A stretch of 64,000 nt of DNA from Desmodus rotundus (Eukaryota; Chordata; Mammalia; Chiroptera; Phyllostomidae), in NCBI RefSeq assembly GCF_022682495.2, contig NW_026527533.1:62001-126000 (forward strand). The letters are read 5' to 3'. Shown piece after piece: positions 47,126 to 59,522 of this stretch. The notes below the pieces were generated by a model. That model searched no databases. It was not told where the DNA came from and saw only the letters and a program-made list of their open reading frames with translations. A program made the position numbers and the translations under genes. How positions within the stretch are numbered: the first letter of the stretch is position 1; the number at the start of each line of letters is the position of its first letter.

Positions 47126-48597
47126 GGTCACAGCAGTATCACAGGGTCACTGCGCACCGGTCCATGGAAACAGAAGCCCTCCCTGCCACTCAGAGGACCG
47201 CGCGATTTCCCCTAGGCAACACTGCCCAGCAGCACTCTCAGCCCCGCACAGACAGTGTGCAAAGGACAGACTTGGATACCAGGGGCCTGGGCGGGGGATT
47301 TTCCATGGAACTCTCGGAGGGCCCGGTGCCCTGTGTCGCCCGGGAGTGCCCATGCCCTTCCTTGACCCCGCAGGACACTTGCATCCAGCAATAAGCAGCC
47401 GTCTACCTCCACGGGGCTCAAACACCTGGGCCCGGTGTGCGGGACCTGGCATACGTGGAGGCAAACCCCCTGAACCCTCTGGCCCGAACCCACCACTGCG
47501 AAGATCCCCCTTTTCTTCCATCCGTAAAGGGGTCACGCTTGAGGAGTGGAGGAACATGGGGAGGCCCCCAGGAGATGGCTTTTCTCCGAGCCGCGGCTGG
47601 CTCGTTTCGGGCCTATACGTGGGCCGCGCATGCGCACTCAGGCTCCCAAGCACACACCTCCCTCGGCTCACCTGACCCACCCTTTAGAGGTCACAGCAGT
47701 TCCACAGGGTCCCTGGGCACCTGTCCGTGGACACAGGAGCCCTCCCTGCCACCTAGAGGACCACGCGATTTCCCCTGGGGAACACTGCCCAGAAGCACTC
47801 CCAGCCTCGCACAGACACTGTACGCAGGATAGACTTGTGGACCAGGGGCCTGGGCGGGGAATTTTCCAGGGAACTCTCTAAAGGCCAGGTGCCCTCTGTC
47901 GCCCTAGGAGTGCCCATGCCTTCCCTTAACCCTGCAGGACACTATCATCCAGCAATAAGCAGCCATCTGCCTCCACGGGGCTCAAACACCTAGGCCCATT
48001 GTGCGAGCACCTGGCGTACGTGCAGGCAAACACGCAGACCCCTCTGGCCCTAACCCACCACTGCGAAGATCCCCCTTTTCTTCCATCCGTAAAGGGGTCC
48101 TCCTTGAGGAGTGGAGGAACATGGGGAGGCCGCCAGGAGATGGCTTTTCTCCGAGCCGCGGCTGGCTCATTTCGGGCCTATAAGTGGGCCGCGCGTGCGC
48201 ACTCAGGCTCCCCACCACAAGCCTCCCTCGGGTCACGGGACCCACCCTTGACGTGTCTCCTGAACCACCGTTGAGGGGTCACGGCACCCACCCCTGAGGG
48301 GTCAGGTGACCCACCCCTGAGGGGTCACGTGACCCACCCCGAGGGGTCTCGTGACCCACACCTGAGGGGTCACGTGACCCACTACTGGGGGGTCACGTGA
48401 CCCACACCTGAGGGGTCTCGTGACCCACCCCACAGGGGTCACGTGACCCACCCCTGAGGGGTCACATGACCCACCCTTGAGGGGTCTCGTGACCTACCCT
48501 TTTGGGGTCACGTGACCCACCCTTGAGGGGTCTCGTGACCTACCCTTTTGGGGTCACGTGACCCACCCTTGAGGGGTCTCGTGACCCACCCTTGAGG
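47126..48597 (+). repeat. Hybrid C/A core joined to B + minisatellite (n about 16)
   Basis: The core is class C up to GGCCCGAACCC and class A from CCGTAAAGGGGTCACGC; the switch lies in 47484-47523. It then joins B at 47689 through the single-unit junction. The B has ACACCTAGGCCC and GGCCGCCAGG. The array is 48230-48597. Confidence 0.88.
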
Positions 48598-50026
48598 GGT
48601 CACAGCAGTTTTACAGGGTCCCTGCGCACCTGTTCGGGGAAACAGCAGCCCTCCCTGCCACTCAGAGGACCGCACGATTTCCCACAGGCCACGCTGCCTA
48701 GCAGTACCTTCAGCCCCGCACAGACAGTGTGCTAAGGACAGACTTGGGTACCGGGGGCATGGGCGGGGGATTTCCCATGGAACTCTCTAATGGCCCGGTG
48801 CCCTGTGTGGCCCGGGGAGTGCCCATGCCGTTCCTTGACCCCGCAGGACACTTGCATCCAGCAATAAGCAGCCCTCTGCCTCCACGGGGCTCAAACACCT
48901 GGGCCCGGTGTGCGGGCACCTGGCCTACGTGGAGGCAAACCCGCAGACCCCTCTGGCGCGAACCCACCACTGCGAAGATCCCCCTTTTCTTCCATCCGTA
49001 AAGGGGTCCTCCTTGAGGAGTGGAGGAACATGGGGAGGCCCCCAGGAGATGGCTTTTCTCCGAGCCGCGGCTGGCTCCTTTCGGGCCTATACGTGGGCCG
49101 CGCATGCGCACTCAGGCTCCCAAGCACACACCTCCCTCGGCTCACCTGACCCACCCTTTAGAGGTCACAGCAGTTCCACAGGGTCCCTGGGCACCTGTCC
49201 GTGGACACAGGAGCCCTCCCTGCCACCTAAAGGACCACGCGATTTCCGCTGGGGAACACTGGCCAGAAGCACTCCCAGCCTCGCACAGAAACTGTGCGCA
49301 GGATAGACTTGTGGACCAGGGGCCTGGGCGGGGAATTTTCCAGGGAGCTCTCAAAAGGCCAGGTGCCCTCTGTCGCCCTGGGAGTGCCCATGGCATCCCT
49401 TAACCCTGCAGGATACTATCATCCAGCAATAAGCAGCCCTCTGCCTCCACGGGGCTCAAACACCTGGGCCCGTTGTGCGAGCACCTGGCGTTCCTGCAGG
49501 CAAACCCGCAGACCCCTCTGGCCCGAACCCACCACTGGGAAGATCCCACTTTTCTTCCATCCGTAAAGGGGTCCTCCTTGAGGAGTGGAGGAACATGGGG
49601 AGGCCCCCAGGAGATGGCTTTTCTCCGAGCCGCGGCTGGCTCCTTTCGGGCCTATACGTGGGCCGCGCGTGCGCACTCAGGCTCCCCACAACAGGCCTCC
49701 CTCGGGTCACGGGACCCACCCTTGAGGTGTCTCCTGACCCACCCTTGAGGGGTCACGTGACCCACCCCCGAGGGGTCACGTGACCCACCCCCGAGGGGTC
49801 ACGTGACCCACACCGGAGGGGTCACGGGACCCACCCCTGGGGGGTCTCGTGACCGACCCTTGAGGGGTCACGTGACCCACCCCTGAGGGGTCACGTGACC
49901 CACCCTTGAGGGGTTTTGTGACCCACCCTTTTGGGGTCACGTGACCCACCCTTGAGGGGTCTCGTGACCTACCCTTTTGGGGTCACGTGACCCACCCTTG
50001 AGGGGTCTCGTGACCCACCCTTGAGG
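48598..50026 (+). repeat. Block A-B + minisatellite (n about 14)
   Basis: A at 48598 has CTAATGGCCCGG and B at 49163 has GAGCTCTCAAAAGG, as in 19666-21094. The B has GACCACGCG where 20231 has GACCATGCG. The array is 49704-50026. Confidence 0.88.
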
Positions 50027-51522
50027 GGTCACAGCAGTTTTACAGGGTCCCTGCGCACCTGTTCGGGGAAACAGCAGCCCTCCCTGCCACTCAGAGGACC
50101 GCACGATTTCCCACAGGCCACACTGCCTAGCAGTACCTTCAGCCCCGCACAGACAGTGTGCTAAGGACAGACTTGGGTACCGGGGGCATGGGCGGGGGAT
50201 TTCCCATGGAACTCTCTAAAGGCCCGGTGCCCTGTGTGGCCCGGGGAGTGCCCATGCCGTTCCTTGACCCCGCAGGACACTTGCATCCAGCAATAAGCAG
50301 CCCTCTGCCTCCACGGGGCTCAAACACCTGGGCCCGGTGTGCGGGCACCTGGCGTACGTGGAGGGAAACCCGCAGACCCCTCTGGCGCGAACCCACCACT
50401 GCGAAGATCCCCCTTTTCTTCCATCCGTAAAGGGGTCACGCTTGAGGAGTGGAGGAACATGGGGAGGCCCCCAGGAGATGGCTTTTCTCCGAGCCGCGGC
50501 TGGCTCGTTTCGGGCCTATACGTGGGCCGCGCATGCGCACTCAGGCTCCCAAGCACACACCTCCCTCGGCTCACCTGACCCACCCTTTAGAGGTCACAGC
50601 AGTTCCACAGGGTCCCTGGGCACCTGTCCGTGGACACAGGAGCCCTCCCTGCCACCTAGAGGACCACGCGATTTCCCCTGGGGAACACTGCCCAGAAGCA
50701 CTCCCAGCCTCGCACAGACACTGTACGCAGGATAGACTTGTGGACCAGGGGCCTGGGCGGGGAATTTTCCAGGGAACTCTCTAAAGGCCAGGTGCCCTCT
50801 GTCGCCCTGGGAGTGCCCATGGCATCCCTTAACCCTGCAGGATACTATCATCCAGCAATAAGCAGCCCTCTGCCTCAACGGGGCTCAAACACCTGGGCCC
50901 GTTGTGCGAGCACCTGGCGTTCCTGCAGGCAAACCCGCAGACCCCTCTGGCCCGAACCCACCACTGGGAAGATCCCACTTTTCTTCCATCCGTAAAGGGG
51001 TCCTCCTTGAGGAGTGGAGGAACATGGGGAGGCCGCCAGGAGATGGCTTTTCTCCGAGCCGCGGCTGGCTCCTTTCGGGCCTATAAGTGGGCCGCGAGTG
51101 CGCACTCAGGCTCCCCACAACAGGCCTCCCTCGGGTCACGGGACCCACCCTTGAGGTGTCTCCTGACCCACCCTTGAGGGGTCACGTGACCCACCCCCGA
51201 GGGGTCACGTGACCCACACCGGAGGGGTGACGGGACCCACCCCTGGGGGTCTCGTGACGCACCCCTGAGGGGTCACGTGACCCACCCCTGGGGGGTCTCA
51301 TGACCGATCCTTGAGGGGTCACGTGACCCACCCCCGAGGGGTCTCGTGACCCACCCTTGAGGGCTCTCGTGACCCACCCCTGAGGGGTCACGTGACCCAC
51401 CCTTGAGGGGTCTCGTGACCTACCCTTTGGGGTCACGTGACCCACCCTTGAGGGGTCTCGTGACCTACCCTTTTGGGGTCACGTGACCCACCCTTGAGGG
51501 GTCTCGTGACCCACCCTTGAGG
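50027..51522 (+). repeat. Block A-B + minisatellite (n about 17)
   Basis: A is at 50027 and B at 50592, with CCTCAACGGGG, GGCCGCCAGG and CGCGAGTGCGC as in 21660. It keeps CAGCAATAAGCAG where 21660 has CAATTAGCAG. The array is 51133-51522. Confidence 0.88.
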
Positions 51523-53064
51523 GGTCACAGCAGTTTTACAGGGTCCCTGCGCACCTGTTCGGGGAAACAGCAGCCCTCCCTGCCACTCAGAGGACCGCAC
51601 GATTTCCCACAGGCCACACTGCCTAGCAGTACCTTCAGCCCCGCACAGACAGTGTGCTAAGGACAGACTTGGGTACCGGGGGCATGGGCGGGGGATTTCC
51701 CATGGAACTCTCTAAAGGCCCGGTGCCCTGTGTGGCCCGGGGAGTGCCCATGCCGTTCCTTGACCCCGCAGGACACTTGCATCCAGCAATAAGCAGCCCT
51801 CTGCCTCCACGGGGCTCAAACACCTGGGCCCGGTGTGCGGGCACCTGGCGTACGTGGAGGGAAACCCGCAGACCCCTCTGGCGCGAACCCACCACTGCGA
51901 AGATCCCCCTTTTCTTCCATCCGTAAAGGGGTACGCTTGAGGAGTGGAGGAACATGGGGAGGCCCCCAGGAGATGGCTTTTCTCCGAGCCGCGGCTGGCT
52001 CGTTTCGGGCCTATACGTGAGCCGCGCATGCCCACTCAGGCTCCCAAGCACACACCTCCCTCGGCTCACCTGACCCACCCTTTAGAGGTCACAGCAGTTC
52101 CACAGGGTCCCTGGGCACCTGTCCGTGGACACAGGAGCCCTCCCTGCCACCTAGAGGACCACGCGATTTCCCCTGGGGAACACTGCCCAGAAGCACTCCC
52201 ACCCTCGCACAGACACTGTACGCAGGATAGACTTGTGGACCAGGGGCCTGGGCGGGGAATTTTCCAGGGAACTCTCTAAAGGCCAGGTGCACTCTGTCGC
52301 CCTGGGAGTGCCCACGCCTTCCCTTAACCCTGCAGGACACTATCATCCAGCAATAAGCAGCCCTCTGCCTCCACGGGGCTCAAACACCTGGGCCCATTGT
52401 GCGAGCACCTGGCGTACGTGCAGGCAAACCCGCAGACCCCTCTGGCCCGAACCCACCACTGCGAAGATCCCCCTTTTCTTCCATCCGTAAAGGGGTCCTC
52501 CTTGAGAGGTGGAGGAACATGGGAGGCCCCCAGGAGATGGCTTTTCTCGGAGCCGCGGCTGGCTCATTTCGGGCCTATAAGTGGGCCGCGCATGCGCACT
52601 CAGGCTCCCCACCACAAGCCTCCCTCGGGTCACGGGACCCACCCTTGACGTGTCTCCTGAACCACGGTTGAGGGGTCACGTGACCCACCCCTGAGGGGTC
52701 ACGTGACCCACCCCTGAGGGGTCTTGTGACCCACCCCACAGGGGTCACGTGACCCACCCCGGAGGGGTCACGTGACCCACCCCTGAGGGGTCTCGTGACC
52801 CACCCCTGAGGGGTCACGTGACCCACCCCTGAGGGGTCCCTTGACCCACCCCTGAGGGGTCACGTGACCCACCCCTGAGGGTTCGCATGACCCACCCTTG
52901 AGAGGTCTCGTGACCTACCCTTTTGGGGTCACGTGACCCACCCTTTTGGGGTCACATGACCCACCCTTGAGGGGTCTCGTGACCCACCCTTGAGGGGTCC
53001 CGTGAACCGCCCTTGGGAGGTCACCTGTCCCACCCTGGAGGGGTCAGGTGACCCGCCCTTGAGA
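51523..53064 (+). repeat. Block A-B + minisatellite (n about 19)
   Basis: A at 51523 has a one-base loss in GGGGTACGCTTG, plus TACGTGAGCCGCGCATGCCC, which breaks the NRF1-type site. B at 52087 has CCCACCCTCGC and TTTTCTCGGAGCC. The array 52627-53064 has a GTCCCTTGACCC unit and ends with the CACCTGTCCC lead-in to C. Confidence 0.87.
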
Positions 53065-53696
53065 GGTCACAGCAGTATCACAGGGTCACTGCGCACCGGT
53101 CCATGGAAACAGAAGCCCTCCCTGCCACTCAGAGGACCGCGCGATTTCCCCTAGGCAACACTGCCCAGCAGCACTCTCAGCCCCGCACAGACAGTGTGCA
53201 AAGGACAGACTTGGATACCGGGGGCCTGGGCGGGGGATTTTCCATGGAACTCTCGGAGGGCCCGGTGCCCTGTGTCGCCCGGGAGTGCCCATGCCCTTCC
53301 TTGACCCCGCAGGACACTTGCATCCAGCAATAAGCAGCCGTCTACCTCCACGGGGCTCAAACACCTGGGCCCGGTGTGCGGGACCTGGCATACGTGGAGG
53401 CAAACCCCCTGAACCCTCTGGCCCGAACCCACCACTGCGAAGATCCCCCTTTTCTTCCATCCTTAAAGGGGCCCTCCCTGGGGAGTGGAGGAACAAGGGG
53501 AGGCCCCCAGGAGATGGCTTTTCTCCGAGCCGCGGCTGGCTCATTTCGGGCCTATAAGTGGGCCTCGCGTGCGCACTCAGGCTCCCCACCACAAGCCTCC
53601 CTCGGGTCACGGGACCCACCCTTGACGTGTCTCCTGAACCACCGTTGAGGGGTCACGTCACCCACCCTTGAGGGGTCTCGTGACCCACCCTTGAGG
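53065..53696 (+). repeat. Block C + shortened minisatellite (n about 4)
   Basis: The C core is followed by only about four units (53604-53696). The block is 322 bp shorter than the 954-bp C blocks, exactly 14 x 23. The first two and the last two units of the usual array remain. Confidence 0.9.
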
Positions 53697-55147
53697 GGTC
53701 ACAGCAGTTTTACAGGGTCCCTGCGCACCTGTTCGGGGAAACAGCAGCCCTCCCTGCCACTCAGAGGACCGCACGATTTCCCACAGGCCACACTGCCTAG
53801 CAGTACCTTCAGCCCCGCACAGACAGTGTGCTAAGGACAGACTTGGGTACCGGGAGCATGGGCGGGGGATTTCCCATGGAACTCTCTAAGGGCCCGGTGC
53901 CCTGTGTGGCCCGGGGAGTGCCCATGCCGTTCCTTGACCCCGCAGGACACTTGCATCCAGCAATAAGCAGCCCTCTGCCCTCACGGGGCTCAAACACGTG
54001 GGCCCCGTGTGCGGGCACCTGGCGTACGTGGAGGCAAAACAGCAGACCCGTCTCGCGCGAACCCACCACTGCGAAGATCCCCCTTTTCTTCCATCCGTAA
54101 AGGGGTCACGCTTGAGGAGTGGAGGAACATGGGGAGGCCCCCAGGAGATGGCTTTTCTCCGAGCCGCGGCTGGCTCGTTTCGGGCCTATACGTGGTCCGC
54201 GCATGCGCACTCAGGCTCCCAAGCACACACCTCCCTCGGCTCACCTGACCCACCCTTTAGAGGTCACAGCAGTTCCACAGGGTCCCTGGGCACCTGTCCG
54301 TGGACACAGGAGCCCTCCCTGCCACCTAGAGGACCACGCGATTTCCCCTGGGGAACACTGCCCAGAAGCACTCCCAGCCTCGCACAGACACTGTACGCAG
54401 GATAGACTTGTGGACCAGGGGCCTGGGCGGGGAATTTTCCAGGGAACTCTCTAAAGGCCAGGTGCCCTCTGTCGCCCTAGGAGTGCCCATGCCTTCCCTT
54501 AACCCTGCAGGACACTATCATCCAGCAATAAGCAGCCCTCTGCCTCCACGGGGCTCAAACACCTGGGCCCATTGTGCGAGCACCTGGCGTACGTGCAGGC
54601 AAACACGCAGACCCCTCTGGCCCTAACCCACCACTGCGAAGATCCCCCTTTTCTTCCATCCGTAAAGGGGTCCTCCTTGAGGAGTGGAGGAACATGGGGA
54701 GGCCCCCAGGAGATGGCTTTTCTCCGAGCCGCGGCTGGCTCCTTTCGGGCCTATACGTGGGCCGCGCGTGCGCACTCAGGCTCCCCACAACAGGCCACCC
54801 TCGGGTCACGGGACCCACCCTTGAGGTGTCTCCTGACCCACCCTTGAGGGGTCACGTGACCCACCCCCGAGGGGTCACGTGACCCACACTGGAGGGGTGA
54901 CGGGACCCACCCCTGGGGGTCTTGTGACGCACCCCTGAGGGGTCACGTGACCCACCCCTGGGGGGTCTCGTGACCGATCCTTGAGGGGTCACGTGACCCA
55001 CCCCTGAGGGGTCACGTGACCCACCCTTGAGGGGTTTTGTGACCCACCCTTTTGGGGTCACGTGACCCACCCTTTCGGGGTCTCGTGACCCACCCTTGGG
55101 AGGTCACCTGTCCCACCCTGGAGGGGTCAGGTGACCCGCCCTTGAGA
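53697..55147 (+). repeat. Block A-B + minisatellite (n about 15)
   Basis: The A left end is of the CAGCAGCCC/CCACACTGCC subtype, then switches to GGGAGC with the core CACGTG. It has a private GTCTCGCGCGAAC change near 54053. B is at 54262 and the array at 54803-55147. Confidence 0.87.
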
Positions 55148-55779
55148 GGTCACAGCAGTATCACAGGGTCACTGCGCACCGGTCCATGGAAACAGAAGCC
55201 CTCCCTGCCACTCAGAGGACCGCGCGATTTCCCCTAGGCAACACTGCCCAGCAGCACTCTCAGCCCCGCACAGACAGTGTGCAAAGGACAGACTTGGATA
55301 CCGGGGGCCTGGGCGGGGGATTTTCCATGGAACTCTCGGAGGGCCCGGTGCCCTGTGTCGCCCGGGAGTGCCCATGCCCTTCCTTGACCCCGCAGGACAC
55401 TTGCATCCAGCAATAAGCAGCCGTCTACCTCCACGGGGCTCAAACACCTGGGCCCGGTGTGCGGGACCTGGCATACGTGGAGGCAAACCCCCTGAACCCT
55501 CTGGCCCGAACCCACCACTGCGAAGATCCCCCTTTTCTTCCATCCTTAAAGGGGCCCTCCCTGGGGAGTGGAGGAACAAGGGGAGGCCCCCAGGAGATGG
55601 CTTTTCTCCGAGCCGCGGCTGGCTCATTTCGGGCCTATAAGTGGGCCTCGCGTGCGCACTCAGGCTCCCCACCACAAGCCTCCCTCGGGTCACGGGACCC
55701 ACCCTTGACGTGTCTCCTGAACCACCGTTGAGGGGTCACGTCACCCACCCTTGAGGGGTCTCGTGACCCACCCTTGAGG
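55148..55779 (+). repeat. Block C + shortened minisatellite (n about 4)
   Basis: This is the second C with the 14-unit loss, 2083 bp after the first. The array is 55687-55779. Confidence 0.9.
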
Positions 55780-57321
55780 GGTCACAGCAGTTTTACAGGG
55801 TCCCTGCGCACCTGTTCGGGGAAACAGCAGCCCTCCCTGCCACTCAGAGGACCGCACGATTTCCCACAGGCCACACTGCCTAGCAGTACCTTCAGCCCCG
55901 CACAGACAGTGTGCCAAGGACAGACTTGGGTACCGGGGGCATGGGCGGGGGATTTCCCATGGAACTCTCTAAAGGCCCGGTGCCCTGTGTGGCCCGGGGA
56001 GTGCCCATGCCGTTCCTTGACCCCGCAGGACACTTGCATCCAGCAATAAGCAGCCCTCTGCCTCCACGGGGCTCAAACACCTGGGCCCGGTGTGCGGGCA
56101 CCTGGCGTACGTGGAGGGAAACCCGCAGACCCCTCTGGCGCGAACCCACCACTGCGAAGATCCCCCTTTTCTTCCATCCGTAAAGGGGTCACGCTTGAGG
56201 AGTGGAGGAACATGGGGAGGCCCCCAGGAGATGGCTTTTCTCCGAGCCGCGGCTGGCTCGTTTCGGGCCTATACGTGAGCCGCGCATGCGCACTCAGGCT
56301 CCCAAGCACACACCTCCCTCGGCTCACCTGACCCACCCTTTAGAGGTCACAGCAGTTCCACAGGGTCCCTGGGCACCTGTCCGTGGACACAGGAGCCCTC
56401 CCTGCCACCTAGAGGACCACGCGATTTCCCCTGGGGAACACTGCCCAGAAGCACTCCCACCCTCGCACAGACACTGTACGCAGGATAGACTTGTGGACCA
56501 GGGGCCTGGGCGGGGAATTTTCCAGGGAACTCTCTAAAGGCCAGGTGCACTCTGTCGCCCTGGGAGTGCCCACGCCTTCCCTTAACCCTGCAGGACACTA
56601 TCATCCAGCAATAAGCAGCCCTCTGCCTCCACGGGGCTCAAACACCTGGGCCCATTGTGCGAGCACCTGGCGTACGTGCAGGCAAACCCGCAGACCCCTC
56701 TGGCCCGAACCCACCACTGCGAAGATCCCCCTTTTCTTCCATCCGTAAAGGGGTCCTCCTTGAGAGGTGGAGGAACATGGGAGGCCCCCAGGAGATGGCT
56801 TTTCTCGGAGCCGCGGCTGGCTCATTTCGGGCCTATAAGTGGGCCGCGCATGCACACTCAGGCTCCCCACCACAAGCCTCCCTCGGGTCACGGGACCCAC
56901 CCTTGACGTGTCTCCTGAACCACCGTTGAGGGGTCACGTGACCCACCCCTGAGGGGTCACGTGACCCACCCCTGAGGGGTCTTGTGACCCACCCCACAGG
57001 GGTCACGTGACCCACCCCGGAGGGGTCACGTGACCCACCCCTGAGGGGTCTCGTGACCCACCCCTGAGGGGTCACGTGACCCACCCCTGAGGGGTCCCTT
57101 GACCCACCCCTGAGGGGTCACGTGACCCACCCCTGAGGGTTCGCATGACCCACCCTTGAGAGGTCTCGTGACCTACCCTTTTGGGGTCACGTGACCCACC
57201 CTTTTGGGGTCACATGACCCACCCTTGAGGGGTCTCGTGACCCACCCTTGAGGGGTCCCGTGAACCGCCCTTGGGAGGTCACGTTCCCCACCCTTAAGGG
57301 GTCACATGACCCACCTTGAGA
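55780..57321 (+). repeat. Block A-B + minisatellite (n about 19)
   Basis: A at 55780 has GTGTGCCAAGGAC and TACGTGAGCCGCGC. B at 56345 shares CTCGGAGCC with 52087 and has GCGCATGCACACTC. The array 56885-57321 ends in the GTTCCCCACC flavour. Confidence 0.87.
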
Positions 57322-58796
57322 GGTCACAGCAGTTTTACAGGGTCCCTGCGCACCTGTTCGGGGAAACAGCGGCCCTCCCTGCCACTCAGAGGACCGCACG
57401 ATTTCCCACAGGCCACTGTGCCTAGCAGTACCTTCAGCCCCGCACAGACAGTGTGCTAAGGACAGACTTGGGTACCGGGAGCATGGGCGGGGGATTTCCC
57501 ATGGAACTCTCTAAGGGCCCGGTGCCCTGTGTGGCCCGGGGAGTGCCCATGCCGTTCCTTGACCCCGCAGGACACTTGCATCCAGCAATAAGCAGCCCTC
57601 TGCCCTCACGGGGCTCAAACACCTGTGCCCCGTGTGCGGGCACCTGGCGTACGTGGAGGCAAAACAGCAGACCCGTCTGGCGCGAACACACCACTGCAAA
57701 GATCCCCCTTTTCTTCCATCCGTAAAGGGGTCACGCTTGAGGAGTGGAGGAACATGGGGAGGCCCCCAGGAGATGGCTTTTCTCCCAGCCGCGGCTGGCT
57801 CGTTTCGGGCCTATACGTGGTCCGCGCATGCGCACTCAGGCTCCCAAGCACACACCTCCCTCGGCTCACCTGACCCACCCTTTAGAGGTCACAGCAGTTC
57901 CACAGGGTCCCTGGGCACCTGTCCGTGGACACAGGAGCCCTCCCTGCCACCTAGAGGACCACGCGATTTCCCCTGGGGAACACTGCCCAGAAGCACTCCC
58001 AGCCTCGCACAGACACTGTACGCAGGATAGACTTGTGGACCAGGGGCCTGGGCGGGGAATTTTCCAGGGAACTCTCTAAAGGCCAGGTGCCCTCTGTCGC
58101 CCTAGGAGTGCCCATGCCTTCCCTTAACCCTGCAGGACACTATCATCCAGCAATAAGCAGCCCTCTGCCTCCACGGGGCTCAAACACCTGGGCCCATTGT
58201 GCGAGCACCTGGCGTACGTGCAGGCAAAAACGCAGACCCCTCTGGCCCTAACCCACCACTGCGAAGATCCCCCTTTTCTTCCATCCGTAAAGGGGTCCTC
58301 CTTGAGGAGTGGAGGAACATGGGGAGGCCCCCAGGAGATGGCTTTTCTCCGAGCCGCGGCTGGCTCATTTCGGGCCTATAAGTGGGCCGCGCGTGCGCAC
58401 TCAGGCTCCCCACCACAAGCCTCCCTCGGGTCACGGGACCCACCCTTGACGTGTCTCCTGAACCACCGTTGAGGGGTCACGGCACCCACCCCTGAGGGGT
58501 CAGGTGACCCACCCCTGAGGGGTCACGTGACCCACCCCTGAGGGGTCTCGTGACCCACCCCTGAGGGGTCACGTGACCCACTACTGGGGGGTCACGTGAC
58601 CCACACCTGAGGGGTCTCGTGACCCACCCCACAGGGGTCACGTGACCCACCCCTGAGGGGTCACATGACCCACCCTTGAGGGGTCTCGTGACCTACCCTT
58701 TTGGGGTCACGTGACCCACCCTTCAGGGGTCTCGTGACCTACCCTTTTGGGGTCACGTGACCCACCCTTCAGGGGTCTCGTTACCCACCCTTGAGG
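57322..58796 (+). repeat. Block A-B + minisatellite (n about 16)
   Basis: It shares with 22591-24065 the private ACCTGTGCC, CTGCAAAG, CTCCCAGCC and GGCAAAAACG changes, and the CTTCAGGGG and CTCGTTACCC array units. The array is 58428-58796. Confidence 0.9.
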
Positions 58797-59522
58797 GGTC
58801 ACAGCAGTTTTACAGGGTCCCTGCGCACCTGTTCGGGGAAACAGCAGCCCTCCCTGCCACTCAGAGGACCGCACGATTTCCCACAGGCCACACTGCCTAG
58901 CAGTACCTTCAGCCCCGCACAGACAGTGTGCTAAGGACAGACTTGGGTACCGGGGGCATGGGCGGGGGATTTCCCATGGAACTCTCTAAGGGCCCGGTGC
59001 CCTGTGTGGCCCGGGGAGTGCCCATGCCGTTCCTTGACCCCGCAGGACACTTGCATCCAGCAATAAGCAGCCCTCTGCCTCCACGGGGCTCAAACACCTG
59101 GGCCCGGTGTGCGGGCACCTGGCGTACGTGGAGGCAAACCCGCAGACCCCTCTGGCCCGAACCCACCACTGGGAAGATCCCACTTTTCTTCCATCCGTAA
59201 AGGGGTCCTCCTTGAGGAGTGGAGGAACATGGGGAGGCCCCCAGGAGATGGCTTTTCTCCGAGCCGCGGCTGGCTCCTTTCGGGCCTATACGTGGGCCGC
59301 GCGTGCGCACTCAGGCTCCCCACAACAGGCCTCCCTCGGGTCACGGGACCCACCCTTGAGGTGTCTCCTGACCCACCCTTGAGGGGTCACGTGACCCACC
59401 CCCGAGGGGTCACGTGACCCACACCGGAGGGGTCACGGGACCCACGCCTGGGGGGTCTCGTGACCGACCCTTTTGGGGTCACGTGACCCACCCTTGAGGG
59501 GTCTCGTGACCCACCCTTGAGG
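58797..59522 (+). repeat. 726-bp unit: A alone + minisatellite (n about 8)
   Basis: It matches 24066-24791, with a normal GGGCGGGGG. Only one 726-bp unit stands here before the A of 59523, against two at 24066-25517. The array is 59338-59522. Confidence 0.9.
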
